The position numbers and the translations under genes were made by a program. Under the pieces are notes generated by a model. It worked only from the letters and a program-made list of their open reading frames with translations, made no database searches and had not been told where the DNA came from. A DNA stretch of 64,000 nucleotides from Struthidea cinerea (lineage: Eukaryota > Chordata > Aves > Passeriformes > Corcoracidae): assembly GCA_013397865.1 (NCBI GenBank), contig VZTI01000620.1:704245-768244 (forward strand). The letters run 5' to 3'. Shown here in pieces: positions 22,801-37,240 of the stretch (within the stretch, counting starts at the first letter, position 1; every line of letters starts with the position of its first letter).

Positions 22801-25800
22801 TATTCGTGGTTATTTACTCTGGTTTCTCAACACATCCTTTAGGGGCTTTAAATTAGAGATGAAAAGTGTGTTTGAGCTTGCTGGTTTGCAGTAATCATAA
22901 AGGAAAGATTAAAGACTTCGAGTCAAAACCATGGGCTTTTTTAAAATTGGGGAGGCTTATTCTTCTGTCATAAACTAACAGATTTCTAGTCCTGACAGGT
23001 TTTTCCCCAGCAGTCTCTGAGGGGACGCAAATGATTGCCTGTCCCCAAAAGGCTGCATGTAGGAACACAGGGCAGTATCCACTGGGGAGTGGTGTTCCAA
23101 AACCAACAGACTGGAAAGATCACTTGATCTATTATTGGAATAAATCACCAAAAAATCAGTCTTTTTCTCTTCCTTAGCCATCTCAATTTATCATGTAAGG
23201 AGGCATTTTTTTCCAGAGTATCTTGGAATATAAGGTAATCTGCTCCCAGCAAGGTGCATTTATGAATCCTTTTGAGAGCGCCTGCTAGGCTGAGAGCATG
23301 AGCTGTGTGCAACAGCAAGCTGCTACGCTGACTGGTGTGGGGAAAATAACAAAACCTACCTAAATCTCTGTGCTCTGAGTGAGTCAGTGATTGAATAGAT
23401 AAATCTTATTAACCTTTCAATAGTCCCAAGCTAAAACTTGTGTCCTTATTGCTCCTATGTACTTCCTGAAGGCATCTATTAAACTATAGCTGCTGCACAT
23501 GATATGTAAGGAGAAATGCTCAGCTGTGGAACATGGGTATCTAGCATTTGATCACCGGAAAAAATGTAGCTCTATTCACACTGAAAATTATTAACCAGGC
23601 TTCCATAAATATATCCTTAGCTCTTAAACCCGTACTGGTAAATGATGAGGTTGGCTTTACAGTCAGGTTGTGATGGGATGACTGCTGTGGGGTAGCAAGA
23701 GGCAGCACTAGTGGCAAGAGACACCACTATTAGCAGCTCCTGACTGTGTCCCTGGCATCTTGGAGGTGTTCTTTCCAGGTGAGGACATGGGGCCAGCATC
23801 CCTTCTGTGCTGGCTGATTTTGGCTGCCTTCTCTGTGTACACTGACCATCTCAGAGATGACTTACTCTGTTCTGCAAGATTTGTGTAGATTCCCTACTGG
23901 AAGTGTGCATCCACTGTGCTTTCTATCTCAAACCCTGACCACTGAGTAGTTTGACCCCCACATATTGATAAATTTTTTGTATAATTTCAAGTGGCATAAG
24001 CTGTATGTATTGCAAATGCAATGAAAAGGCTGACACACTTACTATGCAGATAGCTGCAGTAAATCTTGGCCAAAAGGAGGCAGAAAGATGCTGCAGAAAG
24101 GTCAAGTTGTGATTAATATCCTGTGAATGCAGCTCCATGCAGTCTTTCTCGTGAATAATTTCTCTTTTGCCATTTCACCTAAAAGCTGGTGTCCCAGTAG
24201 TATGCTGCCTGTGCCCAGCAAATTGGAAGCCCAGAAATTTGGAAGAGTAGCCCTAGGATGGCAAACAGTCTGGAAGTTCACTTCCAGATTCTAGAACTCT
24301 TCTGCTTCTGGTGCCACCAGAATTGCACATCTAGCTGGAAAGAGGGAGAAGTGTATGGGATGTATGTTATGGTAACAAAGGGAACCTGTAGTGAAGAGAC
24401 ATGGTTAAGGGTGTGTCTGTGCTGGAGTAGGAGCTGCTTCTTGAGAGCTTCTGTATCTTCCTGCTGTTTGTACAGCACCCACTACTATTATGTTATGGAA
24501 TTGCCTTGGCAGATCCCGGCCGGAAGCATAGATGAGAAAACTTGTGATCCTTTTCTCATAGTAATCAAAACGTATTATAGTATAGTGTATATTAGATGTC
24601 ATTTATGTTTGAAAATTTCAGATTGCTGACAAAGACAGGTCGAAACCTCAGGTCTCATAAGGTATTTCTGCAATGCACATCTGATATCTTCTGACATGTT
24701 CTATAAAGTAATCTTTAGCAATTGCATCCAGTTCCTTCTAGTTTGGAGCACTTCCCACACAGTGACCCCTTGTGCAGCTTTGAACTTCACTCCTCCAGCC
24801 CTGTCCCCAGCTGCTGCTCTCTGACTGCTGTTGGAGATTGGGCTGCCAAAGAGCTGTGATTGCTTTTTGTGCAAAGTAGACAGAAGCCAGACAGTCTGTG
24901 CAGCACTGGCAGCTTCAGCTGCATGCCCTTCCCTCAGGAAACATCCCTCTGGGGCACTGGATCGGCTACACGGCAAGGGCAGAGTTTTAAAATGGCAACA
25001 AAAACCATCCCAGATGTTCCTCTGGTCTGATGAACAGTATTTTCAGAGGAATCTGCCGCTTCTCTTTGTCACGCAGTGTGTGGAAAAGGATGCTGATCCT
25101 GTGTGTGCTGCTGGCAGACAGTCCATACAGGTTTTTGCTGAAAGAGCTCGTTGCATTCATTGGGGTCCTAAGGAGATCCAACAGCAGAGCCCAGCTCTTT
25201 TTTCGCTGATCTAACTCTGCTCCTCAGTCATAAAAATGTATGGCTGCTCCCCACAGGCCCTGTCCTGTTACTTTGAGCTGTTCTGGATAGACATTATGTT
25301 GCAAATCTCACCTTGGGAAGCAGAGAGAAGAGTCCATATATTCCACTACTTCCTCTGCCCCACTGAAAGGGATCCTCAGGGCTCTGATAGCTGCTGCACA
25401 ACCCAGACTTCAGAAAGACAGCTCTGTAACCTGTGAGATTACATTTTCTAACTGGATTTTTGTGGGTTTTCTTCCTGCCTGCCACAAGAATTTTGGAAAC
25501 TGATATTCTTATATACGTAAACTTTCAAACCATGTTCATTTTGAGGCATATACTCTGGAGAAACACACTGATGCATTTCATGAAAGATTTAACAGACCTG
25601 TTAGCTCTATTTGCTGTTGGTAGTGAAAAACATTGTACCATTGTATTTAATGGAAAACAAAACAAGGCAACACTCCACGCTCATCCCACTCTCTGATTAA
25701 GCTGTTTATATTCTCTGGAAGGTTTCTTGTCCTTGCTCAGAAGTGTCCTTGTGAACAGCCCATTTTATGCTGGAAATGAGAAGTAAGACGCATTTGCTCA

Positions 25801-26007
25801 TGTTTTGCATGCCTGCCTTTGAGGTAGTCATGCTTCATCCCCTTCACAGTCAGTGGAGAAAAATGAATGCTACCAGACAAGGGCTCCTCTGACCTTTTTA
25901 AAATGTTCCTATGAAGATGAGGTGAGTCATGCCCTGGAAATGCCTATTTCTCTCTGTTGCTTATAGAGAGGGACTGGAATGATTAGGTCAGAAGAGATAA
26001 GAGAGCT

Positions 26008-26100
26008 CACAGAATAGAGTCACGGTTTGAATTAGAAGGGACCTTTAAAGATTACCTAGTCCAAAATGCACAAACCCTCCTGACCTCCACCCCTACCTTG
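26008..26100 (-). mobile_element. Diverged CR1 tail, antisense
   Basis: The + strand shows 'cacagaatagagtcacgg', then 'agaagggacctttaaagatt' and 'acctagtccaaaatgc'. This is the complement of the CR1 3' end, more diverged than the copy at 62-187. Confidence 0.75.
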
Positions 26101-29100
26101 TACAGGGGAATCTCCTAAAGACTTCTCACACCTCTATAGAGGGAATTCATATAATATATGATTAGATACCTTTGGTATGCACAGAGATCAAACTTAGCTC
26201 TTTTCATTAAAATGAAAATCCAGTTGCTTTGTTAAATCAAATAGAAAGTCATTATCAAAAATAGTGGAAAATGAGTGTTGCTGCACCTCACTGTTGTGGC
26301 AGAAAAGCAAACTTGGCATCAAACCAGGCTGAAATAATGGAGGACTGGGTTTCTCATCTCCTACAGACAGACACCACACTCACCCTTCCTCATTCAAGGC
26401 ACTCACACACCAGGTCTGTGTTCCTTTCTCCCCAAGCCCAGAGTGGGTTTCACTGGCTTGGTGGATGCCTTCCCAAATGGCTCCTTTTCTAGGTGCTACT
26501 TCCCTCTTCTCTGACTCTGCAGCAGTTCCTCAGCAGTCTTCCTGCAGCCCTCTTGCAGAGCTTAGATAGAATTTCATTTTGGTTTGTTCATGAAGAAAGC
26601 AAAGTCAATGACAGAATTTTTCAAGTGGACTAAACCTCAGATGAGTCATGAGTTTTCCTGCAAAATTAAATGTTTGATGAAGTGAAGGCACTTCCTTTGG
26701 AGTACTCTTAGTTCAGAAAATTAGTGAAAACATTTGAATTTGAAGATACAAATAGATTTCTATTGTGTGTTTGAAGAACCCTCATCCGTTTCTTTGCAAT
26801 GTATCTGCTGCTGGTTTTTTGGTGAGAAAATTCTGCTGGGAAAAATATCAAATAAACCTGCTGATATTTCAGTCAATCGCTGCAGTTAAAAGAAACAGAT
26901 ACTTTTTAGTGAGGGAGTCTTGTTAAGTAATGAAAATAGCCCAGTTGTTCTACCATGCATTTTCTACTTCATGTCAGAGGAAGCTTCCTGTAACTGTGCT
27001 GCAGTGAAGGCCACTGCCCCAGGGATCTCATAACACGTGATGGTGGCTGCAGCCTCAAGTCCCAGGGAAGAGCAGACAGGGAACTTAAGAAGCATGAAAA
27101 AATGTTGTGGCCATATCTGACCAGTCATGGACATGAGAGGGGCTTTTTGGGTGTCCTGTGTGGGCTACTTAATTCCTGTGTATCCTGGTATCAAATGCAA
27201 TCATGTCATAACACAATACGTGTCAATTTGACTTCTCCTAAACTGTGTTGGTACTGTAAAGAAATGCTAATGGTTAGAAAGAAGAATTAGGAATCTTGGT
27301 AATATTGTACTTGATTTCAATTTCTAAAAGAATTCAGTGCCAAGAACTGATTTCTTGCTCCCAAAGTGCCATGTCTATTTTAATGTGGGGAAACAGTGCA
27401 ACAAATTTTTAGAAGTAAAGAATTTATTAGCTTTCTTCAATTTGTTTTAGTTAAATTTCATAACAGTGAGTCACAATTTATTCATAATTTATGCAGGTAT
27501 TAAGCAAAACGTGTTCGGTGGATACAAAAACTTGTTTTACAACTGTGTATAAATCCATTCTCTTCTAGACCTCAGTTCACTGCTTCTCTTTCCATTTCAT
27601 CACAGAAAGTATAGCGACACAGGGATTAACTTAAAACAAATTAAGGTAAAGTTCAGTGCTGAATGAATTGCTGCCTTCATACACACTGTGACTAAGCTGT
27701 GGGCCATAGATGACTCAAGCCCTAACTCATATTTTCATGACTGATTTAACATTGCACAGATGCTATTTGCTTAACAATAGCAGAAATATATTTCCTTCAT
27801 TCATTCTTTGGTTCAGATCTGTTTGGTTTCTTTGATTTGGCAAACTGACTCATTGAATTTTCTTTCCATTCTTGCCCCAGGAAGTGTCTTTTCCACTAGC
27901 TAAATGCTCAGCCAGGAAGGTAAACCATGTTTACCCAGTGATGATCAAAACAAAAGACATAGGTTGCCACCCTATTATGTCATTCTTCCCACTCCTTGCC
28001 TCCTGTTTGTAAATAAATTAGCTTAAACAAGACAGATTCCCCTGAATCTTCTCTTAATACAGAAAAGATTATTAAATATTTGTTTATTCCAAAGCATCTC
28101 TGATGGGGTTAAATTCGTTCATTGTTTTGTAGGATCTCTAGGGAGCATGGGTTTGTGTTCACAAGTGAGCTGCCTGGTGTTCTCTCCACCTCTGGTCTGT
28201 TCTGCACCTGATACCCTGCCCGAATGGCCACTGCCTTTTTCCCAGTGTAGTGCACTTGAAAAATAAGCCAAGCCTGTTGGGGTGGCAGCCAGCAGTGTCT
28301 CTGTAGGGAGCTTTCTCTGGACAGTGCTGTTCCCTGTTCTTGAGGATTGTAACCTGACTGCACAGCTGCATGAGCCTAAATTTCTACAGCAAGGAAACAG
28401 AAAATGTAATTTATTTTTTTAAAAGTGCTTCTTTTGGTGTTACTTAATGCTTTTTATCAGGGCTGAAGAACAAGAGGAGGGAGACTTGTAGAAGGGGCAA
28501 TGTTTAATGAATGCTCAGGCTCTCAGTGCTGAGCTTAGTCCTAGCTGCCTTATTTGTACAATCAGGCAAGTTAATTTACTGCTTTCTTACACAGCAAGGT
28601 CTGCTTCGTAGACTTAATGAGCTTTAACGTTATTGCTTTAGTCTTTAAACACTCATGATTTTGGGCTTGAAATATTATTACAGTAATTGTAGAAATTAGA
28701 TATAGCTCGCAGGCATTGACTGTGGTTGGAGAGAGATCTGCAGTTCTGTAGGTAGGTACACGACAGCTCTGCCAAGACATTTCCAGACAGATGGAATTGT
28801 GCCCAGCCTAAAAAATGAACTGCTTCTGAATCCACTGGGTTTGTTTGATTAACAAATCTGAGTTTTTCTCATTACTCTGAAGTCAAACACACTCATACTA
28901 CACTAGTTAGAAAGAAGTAGACTTAAGGAATCTTATTTTCAGCTTTTCTCTCAGGCTCTATTCACTCCAGTGCACTGATACCAATTTGTATGTGCTTTAA
29001 ATGACTCTTCAAACAGTGTTGCTGTCACTCATACATGATCCTTTCTTTAATGCAATACATAACTTCCCAGTTCATAAATCTTCCAGCTCTTACATCTAAA

Positions 29101-29651
29101 GGTCTTTGAAGATTGCTCTTAACCAAATAATCTGCTTACTATTTGCATTGTATTACTGACCAGAGCTCTCACTCAGTCTAATTCGTGTGCAGTTAACTGA
29201 GATCACATTCAACAAGTGTGCTTTGGTTTTCCTTTCTTGCCACTTGACTTCAGTGTCTTGACTTGTTCTTTCTCACCTTACAAATTTGTTGATTTTGTGC
29301 AACAAGCATTTCCTGGTGCTTCAGTGCCTGCTGACACTCAGTTTGCTCACCTGGGCGTGTGCCCTCTGCAAACACTTTGCTCGGAAGTGAAGCTGGTTTT
29401 TCTTGCTCCTGCTCATGGCATTCCGCAAGCAGCATGCTTAAGTGAGAGCGGGAGGAGAAACCAAGCTGGCCACTACAGTCTTATTATGTTAAGCTTTATA
29501 TTTGTGCATTTTTATGTCTTTCTGCCATTTTATTAAAATTAATGTGGGCAGCCCTTCCCCTTCTTCCTCCATCGTTGGCTTGCGTACTTTCCTGTGGGCC
29601 TCAGAAAAGAGAAAAATAGCTGTGGATGTGGGCCATATTTTGGTGGCTATC

Positions 29652-30025
29652 TGTCACTGTTACATCTGAGGTGCATAAAGAAAACGACACAGAGTCCAGG
29701 CTCATGAACAGTGGAAGCCGAAGCTTTTCTTTAATAATTTTCTGACTACTATATAGGATAGATCGCAAAAAGTGTGTTGAGTGGCAATAAGTAACTGGTT
29801 CCTTGGCCATCCACCCCTTGAGAGGATTGGCCAAGTCCTAAGATACCTATTCCAAAATATTTTCAAAGTCAAAGCCATAACAATCTTGCAAAACAGCCTG
29901 CAGGTGCAAGAAGTTATGAAACTGTGATCTTGATTAAAATAGTTTACATAAGAAAGACAGTCTGCTCACAGAATATTGAGAAAAGGCTGAAGAATTTCTC
30001 TGCTTCTAGCTTTTTAGCACCTACA
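29652..30025 (-). mobile_element. Solo LTR, 374 bp, same family as 8431-8807, antisense
   Basis: It aligns end to end with the LTR at 8431. By eye there are roughly a dozen substitutions, several at former CpG sites, and about three single-base indels. It starts TG, ends CA, and has its own exact 6-bp duplication GCTATC (29646-29651 and 30026-30031), which proves an independent insertion. The TATATAG box and ATTAAA signal are kept on the minus strand. No internal viral sequence remains. Confidence 0.9.
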
Positions 30026-31088
30026 GCTATCTGCTGATGCCACCTTAATTTTGAATTTTACTTCAGAACCCCATGTGAATGAACTCAGCATACATAGGAC
30101 TTGTGTGCTTTAAGCAGCACATACATGAAATGTGCCTCTTTGTATTTGAGTGTCAAAGCTGTGTGCACTGGATTTAGGTTCACCATGCTGTGATCTACAC
30201 TGAGCTGGGAGGTGGAAACCGTGGCTTCCTGAAGCATGGGGAAGAGTCAGTAATGCCATTAATCCTGTTCCTGCGGCGTTTCCAGCTAGGCTGCTGTGCC
30301 TCATGCAGCTTTGGTTCAAGCAGGGATTGGTGCCTTCTCAGGAGATGATGTATCTCAGCTTCTTAAGTGGCAAAATTAATTACAGCCACCACACCAGGAT
30401 GCATTAGGCTACTCTTGTTAGGAATTTCCTTATCAGTATGAAAATACAGTCTATTCCTATCCTAAATACACCCATGCTAGTAAATATGTGTAGTGCAAAC
30501 AACATTTCTCTGCTGGCAAAGAATTTCCTGCCAGGAGTAGGTGGAGGCTCTATCCCTCAAGCAGTGTGAGGCAATGCTGTGGTTCCTGTACCAGTGCAGT
30601 CAGTGCACGTGGAAAATGTTGCCTCTGCTGCTGAGTCACGAAGTTGTTCCATGTCCTGGCTTCCAGCTAAGTAAACATAATGGTTCAGCCGTGGGAGAAA
30701 TTTCTTGCATCAGGCAATTTGATGACAGAGCCATTGAAGAAAAGAAGATAATTCCTCTCCCTTCATCTTGCTTCCTTTCAGCTTTGTCTCTAGGGAGCAG
30801 GATGCTTCTCCTCCTTCCCAGGAAGATGGGGGAGAGATGAAGCAAAAGCATTTTGGAGTGCAGATGAACTGTGGTCTTGCTGGGCTCAGGAGGATGCCCA
30901 TGGCAGGCACTGTGCCTGTGATAACTGCAAACGTCACTGATTGCAGTGGCTTCACGATAATTCCTGTGGCTCTGAACTAATGTCCCTCAGGGAGGCTCAG
31001 TTTTGGAGGTGCTGTATTTGTCAGAAGCAGCTGTGGGGCTAGAGTTAGCAAAAATAAATGGCATGTCCCTCCATACTGTAATGTGTGG

Positions 31089-31161
31089 TTTTTTTTGTTT
31101 GTTTGTTTTTTTTGTTTTTTTTTTTCTGCTTTTTTGTTTTGTTGTTGTTGTTTGTTTTTTT
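31089..31161. repeat. T-rich GTTT/GTT low-complexity tract
   Basis: About 73 bases of T with interspersed G, the complement in style of the A-rich tract at 12544. It produces lysine/glutamine-rich minus-strand frames that are not genes. Confidence 0.9.
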
Positions 31162-34100
31162 GACAATCCTTAATTAATTCTTTTGTCTTGGGAGAGTGAG
31201 CAAATGCTCTCTGGGTAGACATGGTACCTGTGTGCAGTGGATGCAGTTACATGCAGGATAAACTGCACCTTTTTATTAATTTTTGTCTAATTTTGCTGTC
31301 CTATGGTAATAAGTGCCTGTTATTTCTAATGTATCTTCCCTCAATAACAGCTTCAGCAAGGAAAACTCCATTCCAGAAATACATTTGTAAGGGGGGTAAG
31401 AGAAGTGGGAAAAGCATGGGGGATAGTCCCACTGAGCATTTTTTCTACCCTTCCCATGAGGCAAGGGAAAATAACCACCTCCTTGAGAAGCTCACTTACA
31501 TACAGCCTTGGGGTTGTGTCACAGGGGAGCAGGAATGAATGAAATGTCTCCTTCCTCCAGAAGTCTGATATCAGATCACACTTTACTCTGGCTTAAGAAA
31601 TCAATATTCTGTCTATATACTGAAAGTATATTAGAACAAAGCCCATCCTTTTAGGGGAGGTTTTCATTTTTCCCAGTTTCCTGATTCACATTTTAGTGCT
31701 CCTCAAATGCTCTGTTGTGTGAAAACTTCACTCACTTTAGGATGAAAACAACTACATTTCCTAATAAGCCCCAGGGATGCTTAATAAAACATCACAAATC
31801 TGTTAAAAGGAGCATTGTTGCTTTCTAAAAGCTGGCTGGCTGGTTTTGTTTTTAAATCCTAGGTTGATTCATGATTCAGCTCTTGTCAGCTAATTTATTC
31901 TGGACCATTTAGAGACAGAGCAAAAGTACCACAGGAAAGGAGAAGAGCAAATTTTCCTGTTAAGTCTTAATTTGAAATACAGGCCTGGTCTCTAATAATG
32001 TGTTGTCTAAAGCAGGGGGATCTTAAGTGGTAGATTATTGAAAACAGTATCTCTTTACCTATTAGTCTCTTTCTCTATAGAGCAGCTGTCCCTGCAGGTT
32101 GTGCTGTCGTTGTTCTCTTGTTTAACATCTACCTGTCCCACAGAAGTGCCCCGCAGTTACCACAAAGGGCAGGGGGCCAAACCAGGTGGTGTCCTGCTGT
32201 GAGGCGGGGGATATTTTGGCACATCTTGTACCAGCACAAGGCAGAATGACAGCAGTGTCTTTAGAGTCTCAACACAGACTCTGTCTAATTAGGCAGGAGT
32301 GATGTAGGATGCAGGACAAGGGATTTTTTGCTAGATCTGCATCCTGTGGGGTAATGATATCTGCAGTATCTTCAGTCCTAAAAGTTAGCCTGGCAAAGGT
32401 AACATTGTCTAAGAGTTATAAAAGAATTGGGAAAACCTGTTTTATGCAAAGTTTACTGCTGCCACTACTTCAGCTAGCCTGAGGTACAGAATGTCACCTA
32501 GGCAGAGATCATGAGTGTAACATGTTTAGAAGGAAGCCTGTCTGAGCAAAGAGCAGCTTCTATTTGCTGAAGCTTCAGCAGGGAGGGAATATCTGGTTAG
32601 GAAATCTTAATTTTGAGTAGCAGTTTCGTAGTGCAGAAGAAAGACTGGAAGGTGAGGTGAGTCTGAATCTTAAAGTCAATTAGCTGGTGGGTGCACATGT
32701 GTTCCACAGGTGGCAGACAGGAAAACTGGGCTGTTCCAGCATCAGGGCTGTTACTGCAGCCTGAACACAAAACCCCTATTGCTGCTGTGCTCAGCGTGCT
32801 GGAGCTGTTCCCCCACCAAAGCAATAAGATAATTAGAGAATGGTGCTTTTTAGACTCTCGTTGGAGGGGTTTACGTCTTGCTAATACTGAGTATGAGATC
32901 ATTATTCAGGCTGCCATCCTGGCTCTTTAGGAGAATACTGCTGCTAATTTACAATGTCTTTTCATCTACATAGAGCTGGTTGAACATGTAAGCAGGTGAA
33001 ACTGTATTTCCTGACAGTTGCCAGATCCCTCTGTTAGGTGATAAGGACAGTTAAAATCCACAGGATTTTTGTAATTGATGGGACTGAAGGATAAAGTCCG
33101 AGGAACGTTCAGTAGAAAGTAGAAAGAGCCACACAAACCATTATGAATAGAATTCAACTTCATTTAATTATAGTAGTTCTACAAGAATAGAATCTACTAC
33201 AAATATACTTCTGTTAATGTGGGTAACATGGATGTAATTTACATCTATCTGTTCATTTGGTAAACTTCATAATGCTCTGCATTATTCTCTATATTGCAAA
33301 CTCTGACGTAGTTTCTGTTGTCTTTACAAACAAGACTGTAAAAATTTCTAGTCTAGCTTCACATAGCTCTCCGTAATTCAGTTCTCAGCATGAGATACCA
33401 GAATTTTTTTGAATAGACCACTGTGGTTTAGGATTTCTTGCCTGTAAGAAACTAAATGGAACAGTTTTTCATCTGATTTATGTCTGGCACAGGAGTGTGT
33501 AGCACTCTCTGAAATTTTGTCTGACTTATCTGACAGTTTGTGGTCTCATCACTCTTACCAGTGCTTAGTTCTGCTCTGGGGTTTGTGTATTTGACCCTCC
33601 AGGTGGCAAATGAAATAACCGGATTCCCAGTTGTGGCTTTAGAAATTTTGGATGTCATATGTGCCTCCCTGCATTGAGAGAAAAATCTCCCAGGACATTC
33701 AAGGATCAGCAACACACTTATCAAAGGAAATATTTGAGGATTTTGTATGTTCTGGTAGGAGTACTAATCTCTTTAGAGTTAAAAGAAAAGCTGAGAAGAA
33801 ATGACCAGATGCCAAGTTAACCTTATGACACAGTTTTTATCTTCCCTGAATTCCCAGTACCAGAATATCTCACAAGGTAGAGTGTTCTTGGCATCCTGCT
33901 TGTCATACCACTGCACTGTGGTTCTGCAAGAACCCTGGTTACCTCTAGCACATCATCAAGACAATAATGGTGCTGTCAGAGACCATTTTAAACACTTTTG
34001 TTTTCCTAAATGTCTAATTGCTTCACTCAGTCTTTCCCCTTTACCTCTTGCCTTTGCATTTCCAATAAAACCTGGTGCTTTTTTCCTGGTTAAAAATACT

Positions 34101-34461
34101 AAATGCGTGTGAGAATGATGTTTCATGTCACCTGTGCTACCCCTGCAAGGCAATCAGCAACCAGAAATTCAGAGCGCCTTGACCAGACAAGCAATGGCTC
34201 TGTGAGGTTTGTGCTGATGCCCCATGCTCCCCAGTCTGCTGATGTCAGGATCTGGTTGGATTGAAAGTACTGTTTTCACCAGGCATTTTTCTAGGCAGTT
34301 CAAGGAAGAACCTGACCTTCTTGATAATAACAAAGAACAGTGTGCGTTGGATTTCTTCCTTTTGCTTACAAGTAACTTGGTCTTATGGTATGAATAGAAA
34401 CACCTCTCTCAAGAATTTAAGAACAAACTTAATGGTCCAGCTTTGGGAGCTTTTTTTGGGG

Positions 34462-34480
34462 NNNNNNNNNNNNNNNNNNN
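34462..34480. other. Assembly gap, 19 Ns
   Basis: Nineteen undefined bases, preceded by a T/G run and followed within 20 bases by a run of G. Confidence 0.98.
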
Positions 34481-35202
34481 TGTTGGTGGGTGGGTTTTTG
34501 GGGGGGGGGGGGGGGGAGGGCATTGTTTTTTCTATTAAAATAAATGCAGAGAATAAAAATGTATTTTTTTTCCATGTGTGTTTTTATTACTTAGCTATTG
34601 TATGTCTAAGGCAGCAATCTAACCAAAAGTAATTGTCTGTGGTTTGCTTGTTTCCCATTTTCAGTGATAGAAAGCTCATAATTGGCAATCCTGACCTGTA
34701 TTTCTGTCTTGCATTGAATTGTTGTGTGCCTCAATTTGTGTATCACCTTCCTGTCCCATCACCTGATAAAAGTGACACTGAGAGTTGGATCTGTATTGCA
34801 GAAACAATGGGATTTTTTACTCTTCTCTTAGGATAAAACACCAAACTTCTATGCCAGTTGTGTGTAAGTCACCCCTGAGATAACCTGGTAAGTCTGCAGG
34901 CCATTCTTCAGTGGCTTCCACACCTTCACTAGATTTAGCCTCTATCAAAACAGACTCTGATGGCAATTTCAAAATCACCCAGACATGTTTGTTTTGACTT
35001 TCAGGTAGTTTGATATAAATATACCCAGCGATTTCGTGGCTCCAAACTACAATTATTCATGAAGCTGATTCTGCAGCTGCGCCAGGTGCAATCTGAAGGC
35101 CTGCAGTGAACATCAGCCAGGACCCAAGGGCATTAAATAACCAGGAAAATGACTGCCTTTCTTGAGGAAGAAACAAAGGAGAAACCTTTATTTCTTGTGT
35201 AG

Positions 35203-35384
35203 CTGGAAGGAAAAGCAATACAATCTTGACACGCAGTTAATTTAAAGAAGCATTTTTCAAAATACCTCTTGACTGAGCGGATCTTGTAACTCTGACACAA
35301 ACGTGCCTTTGGACTTGTGCAAATAAATCATTGGAAGAATTGATTGGGCAAAGTGGTCACTGACAGAGTGACTGCTGAAGGACC
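35203..35384 (+). other. SYTL5: Probable 5' UTR part of SYTL5 exon 2
   Basis: A pyrimidine-rich acceptor (CCTTTATTTCTTGTGTAG) ends at 35202 and is the best splice acceptor upstream of the start codon. An in-frame TGA precedes the ATG by a few codons, which supports 35385 as the true start. The acceptor choice is inference; a weaker AG nearer the ATG is possible. Confidence 0.5.
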
Positions 35385-35503
35385 ATGACGAAGCACTCGG
35401 AGATCATAAATTTGTCGTTTTTGTTGGAACATGAAAGGGAAACAATATTGGGAGTATTGAAGAGAGATGAGTACTTGAAAAAAGTTGAAGATAAAAGAAT
35501 AAG
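35385..35503 (+). CDS. SYTL5: SYTL5 first coding exon: start codon and SHD1 helix (residues 1-40)
   Basis: This exon encodes the N terminus of synaptotagmin-like protein 5, an effector that binds GTP-loaded Rab27 on secretory vesicles and melanosome-like organelles. The frame gives MTKHSEIINLSFLLEHE, then a segment containing ILGVLKRDEYLKKVEDKRIR, which matches vertebrate Slp5 closely as I know it and is the amphipathic SHD1 helix. The ATG has A at -3, and a TGA lies in frame just upstream. The exon ends ATAAG|GTAACC, in phase 2; its last two bases join the first base of the exon at 45960 to give Arg40. The neighbouring introns are large (about 29 and 10.5 kb). Confidence 0.93.
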
Positions 35504-37103
35504 GTAACCCTTTTTGTTATTGTTTTTAAAAATATGATTGGTAGATATTTTTGTGGTACCCAGTGAAGGTTTTCTATATGCCTCACACAAGGATGAGTGT
35601 TGGGAGATAACACAGTTAATTATAAATTTAAGTAAAGTGTGTTAAAAAGAAAATTGCTTGCTAGTGTGGTTCTCTGCAAACAAAAATCATGTCCATTGCT
35701 TCAAGACAAAAGTTTAAGGAAGATAACAAATGCAAAAATATGCAGCAGTTGCTTTTAAATTTCAGATTCTGTAGATTTAGCCTGGTTTGGCTGAATTTCC
35801 CCCTGTGGATGGAAAGCTTTAGTAAGGTTCTTGAACTCTCTTCCTTTGAGAGGAGCTGCACACAGAGTGTGCCTTCAGAGCTGACTACAGCGGAGAAGTT
35901 CGGAAGGTGTCAGAGGGAGACAAATTCGGTATCTGCCTCTGTTCAGGACTCCCTAGAGCCTGGGACAAATGCAAGGTGGTGTCCTTCTTATTTCTGTTGT
36001 GGTGCTCACAGAAGAGGGAGGATTTGTTTTCTTTGTTATTCAAATGACTTAGATTTACTAATAAATAAAATTTAAAATCTCAGGTATTTATCTCAAAAGT
36101 CACTGTTTGGAGAAGTAGAGTCTCAGGGTATTAATAAAATCCATGTGTTCTTTTTCTATTCAGAAAAGTAAAAACCAAGTTCAGAGAACAGTGTGTGGAG
36201 GCAGGCTGAGTCAGCAGTTTTAGAGGCTCAGTGTGAGTTAGTTCAGCTAAGTATCAGTTCTGCAAAGGTTCCTATGCTTTTCCAGGATGGTTTTGCTGTT
36301 TCCTTTCACTTCCCCCCACTCCCCTTTTAAACTTTCACACAGTGCTGGTTCTGAGAAGGAAGCTTGGTGTGGATGGATGCAGCAGTCGGTGTTGGCGAGG
36401 CTGCTCAGTATAATGGATGACAGAGGGAAAATTTCCAGCCTTTGCTGGTTTCTGTCCATGAATTCCAAGGCCAGGCTGCATTGTTCTTCCCTTTGATTTT
36501 ATAAAAAACATTTTATACATTGTTCAAAGATATTGTAGACGTTGCAAAGATGTGTGTTCAGCACTTGCTGAGGCTCCTACTGTGCAAAACTATTATTTGG
36601 AAATCTATGCAGTTAGTCACAGGTTTTGAAAGATTTTCTCCTTCAGCTGAACAAAGTCTAAGTGCAATGCCCCTGTTGGTGTGCAGCCCATCTACCTGAG
36701 GGAACACAGTGGCTCATCTGAAAGGAGGGGGTGAAAACTGGCTGCTTCTGCTGCTGCCAGGCTGGAAGGAAAGTTGTTTCTTTAAGGTGGTGTGGGAAAG
36801 TTAATCATTTTGTCTCCTTAATGATTTGTGAGATGAAGAAGAAAACAGATGGAGCACTGTTTGTTCCAGGCACTCTTATCTATTTAGTAATAAGATAAAA
36901 ATCTCAAATAAAGTATTTCAGTTTTCTGAGGTGGTGGCCTTGGAAATGTGTGATGTGCCAACAGTCACCTGTGAAAGCCATCAGTATGGAGTGTATCAGA
37001 TCACTGGCTTCCTAAAGCCCCAGAAGGCTTTCCTTTCTGCTATTGTCATTTCCCAGTCTCAAATGCAAAGTTGAAACTCCTGAGGTTTTTTTTTTTGTTT
37101 GTT

Positions 37104-37239
<136 letters not shown>

Positions 37240-37240
37240 N
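37240..37240. other. Single-N assembly gap
   Basis: One undefined base after the T run. Confidence 0.95.

Larger units (their letters stand above)
16541..29645. other. Intron 1 sequence
   Basis: Long AT-rich stretch with an N gap at 17218-17255, a diverged antisense CR1 tail near 26008-26100, a short CA run near 22674 and a 10-bp perfect inverted repeat at 19847-19870. No coding exon, RNA gene or further LTR was recognised. Confidence 0.45.
30032..35202. other. Intron 1 sequence, 3' part
   Basis: AT-rich intron. It holds a T-rich tract (31089-31161) and a 19-N gap (34462-34480) followed by a G-run. No gene recognised. Confidence 0.5.
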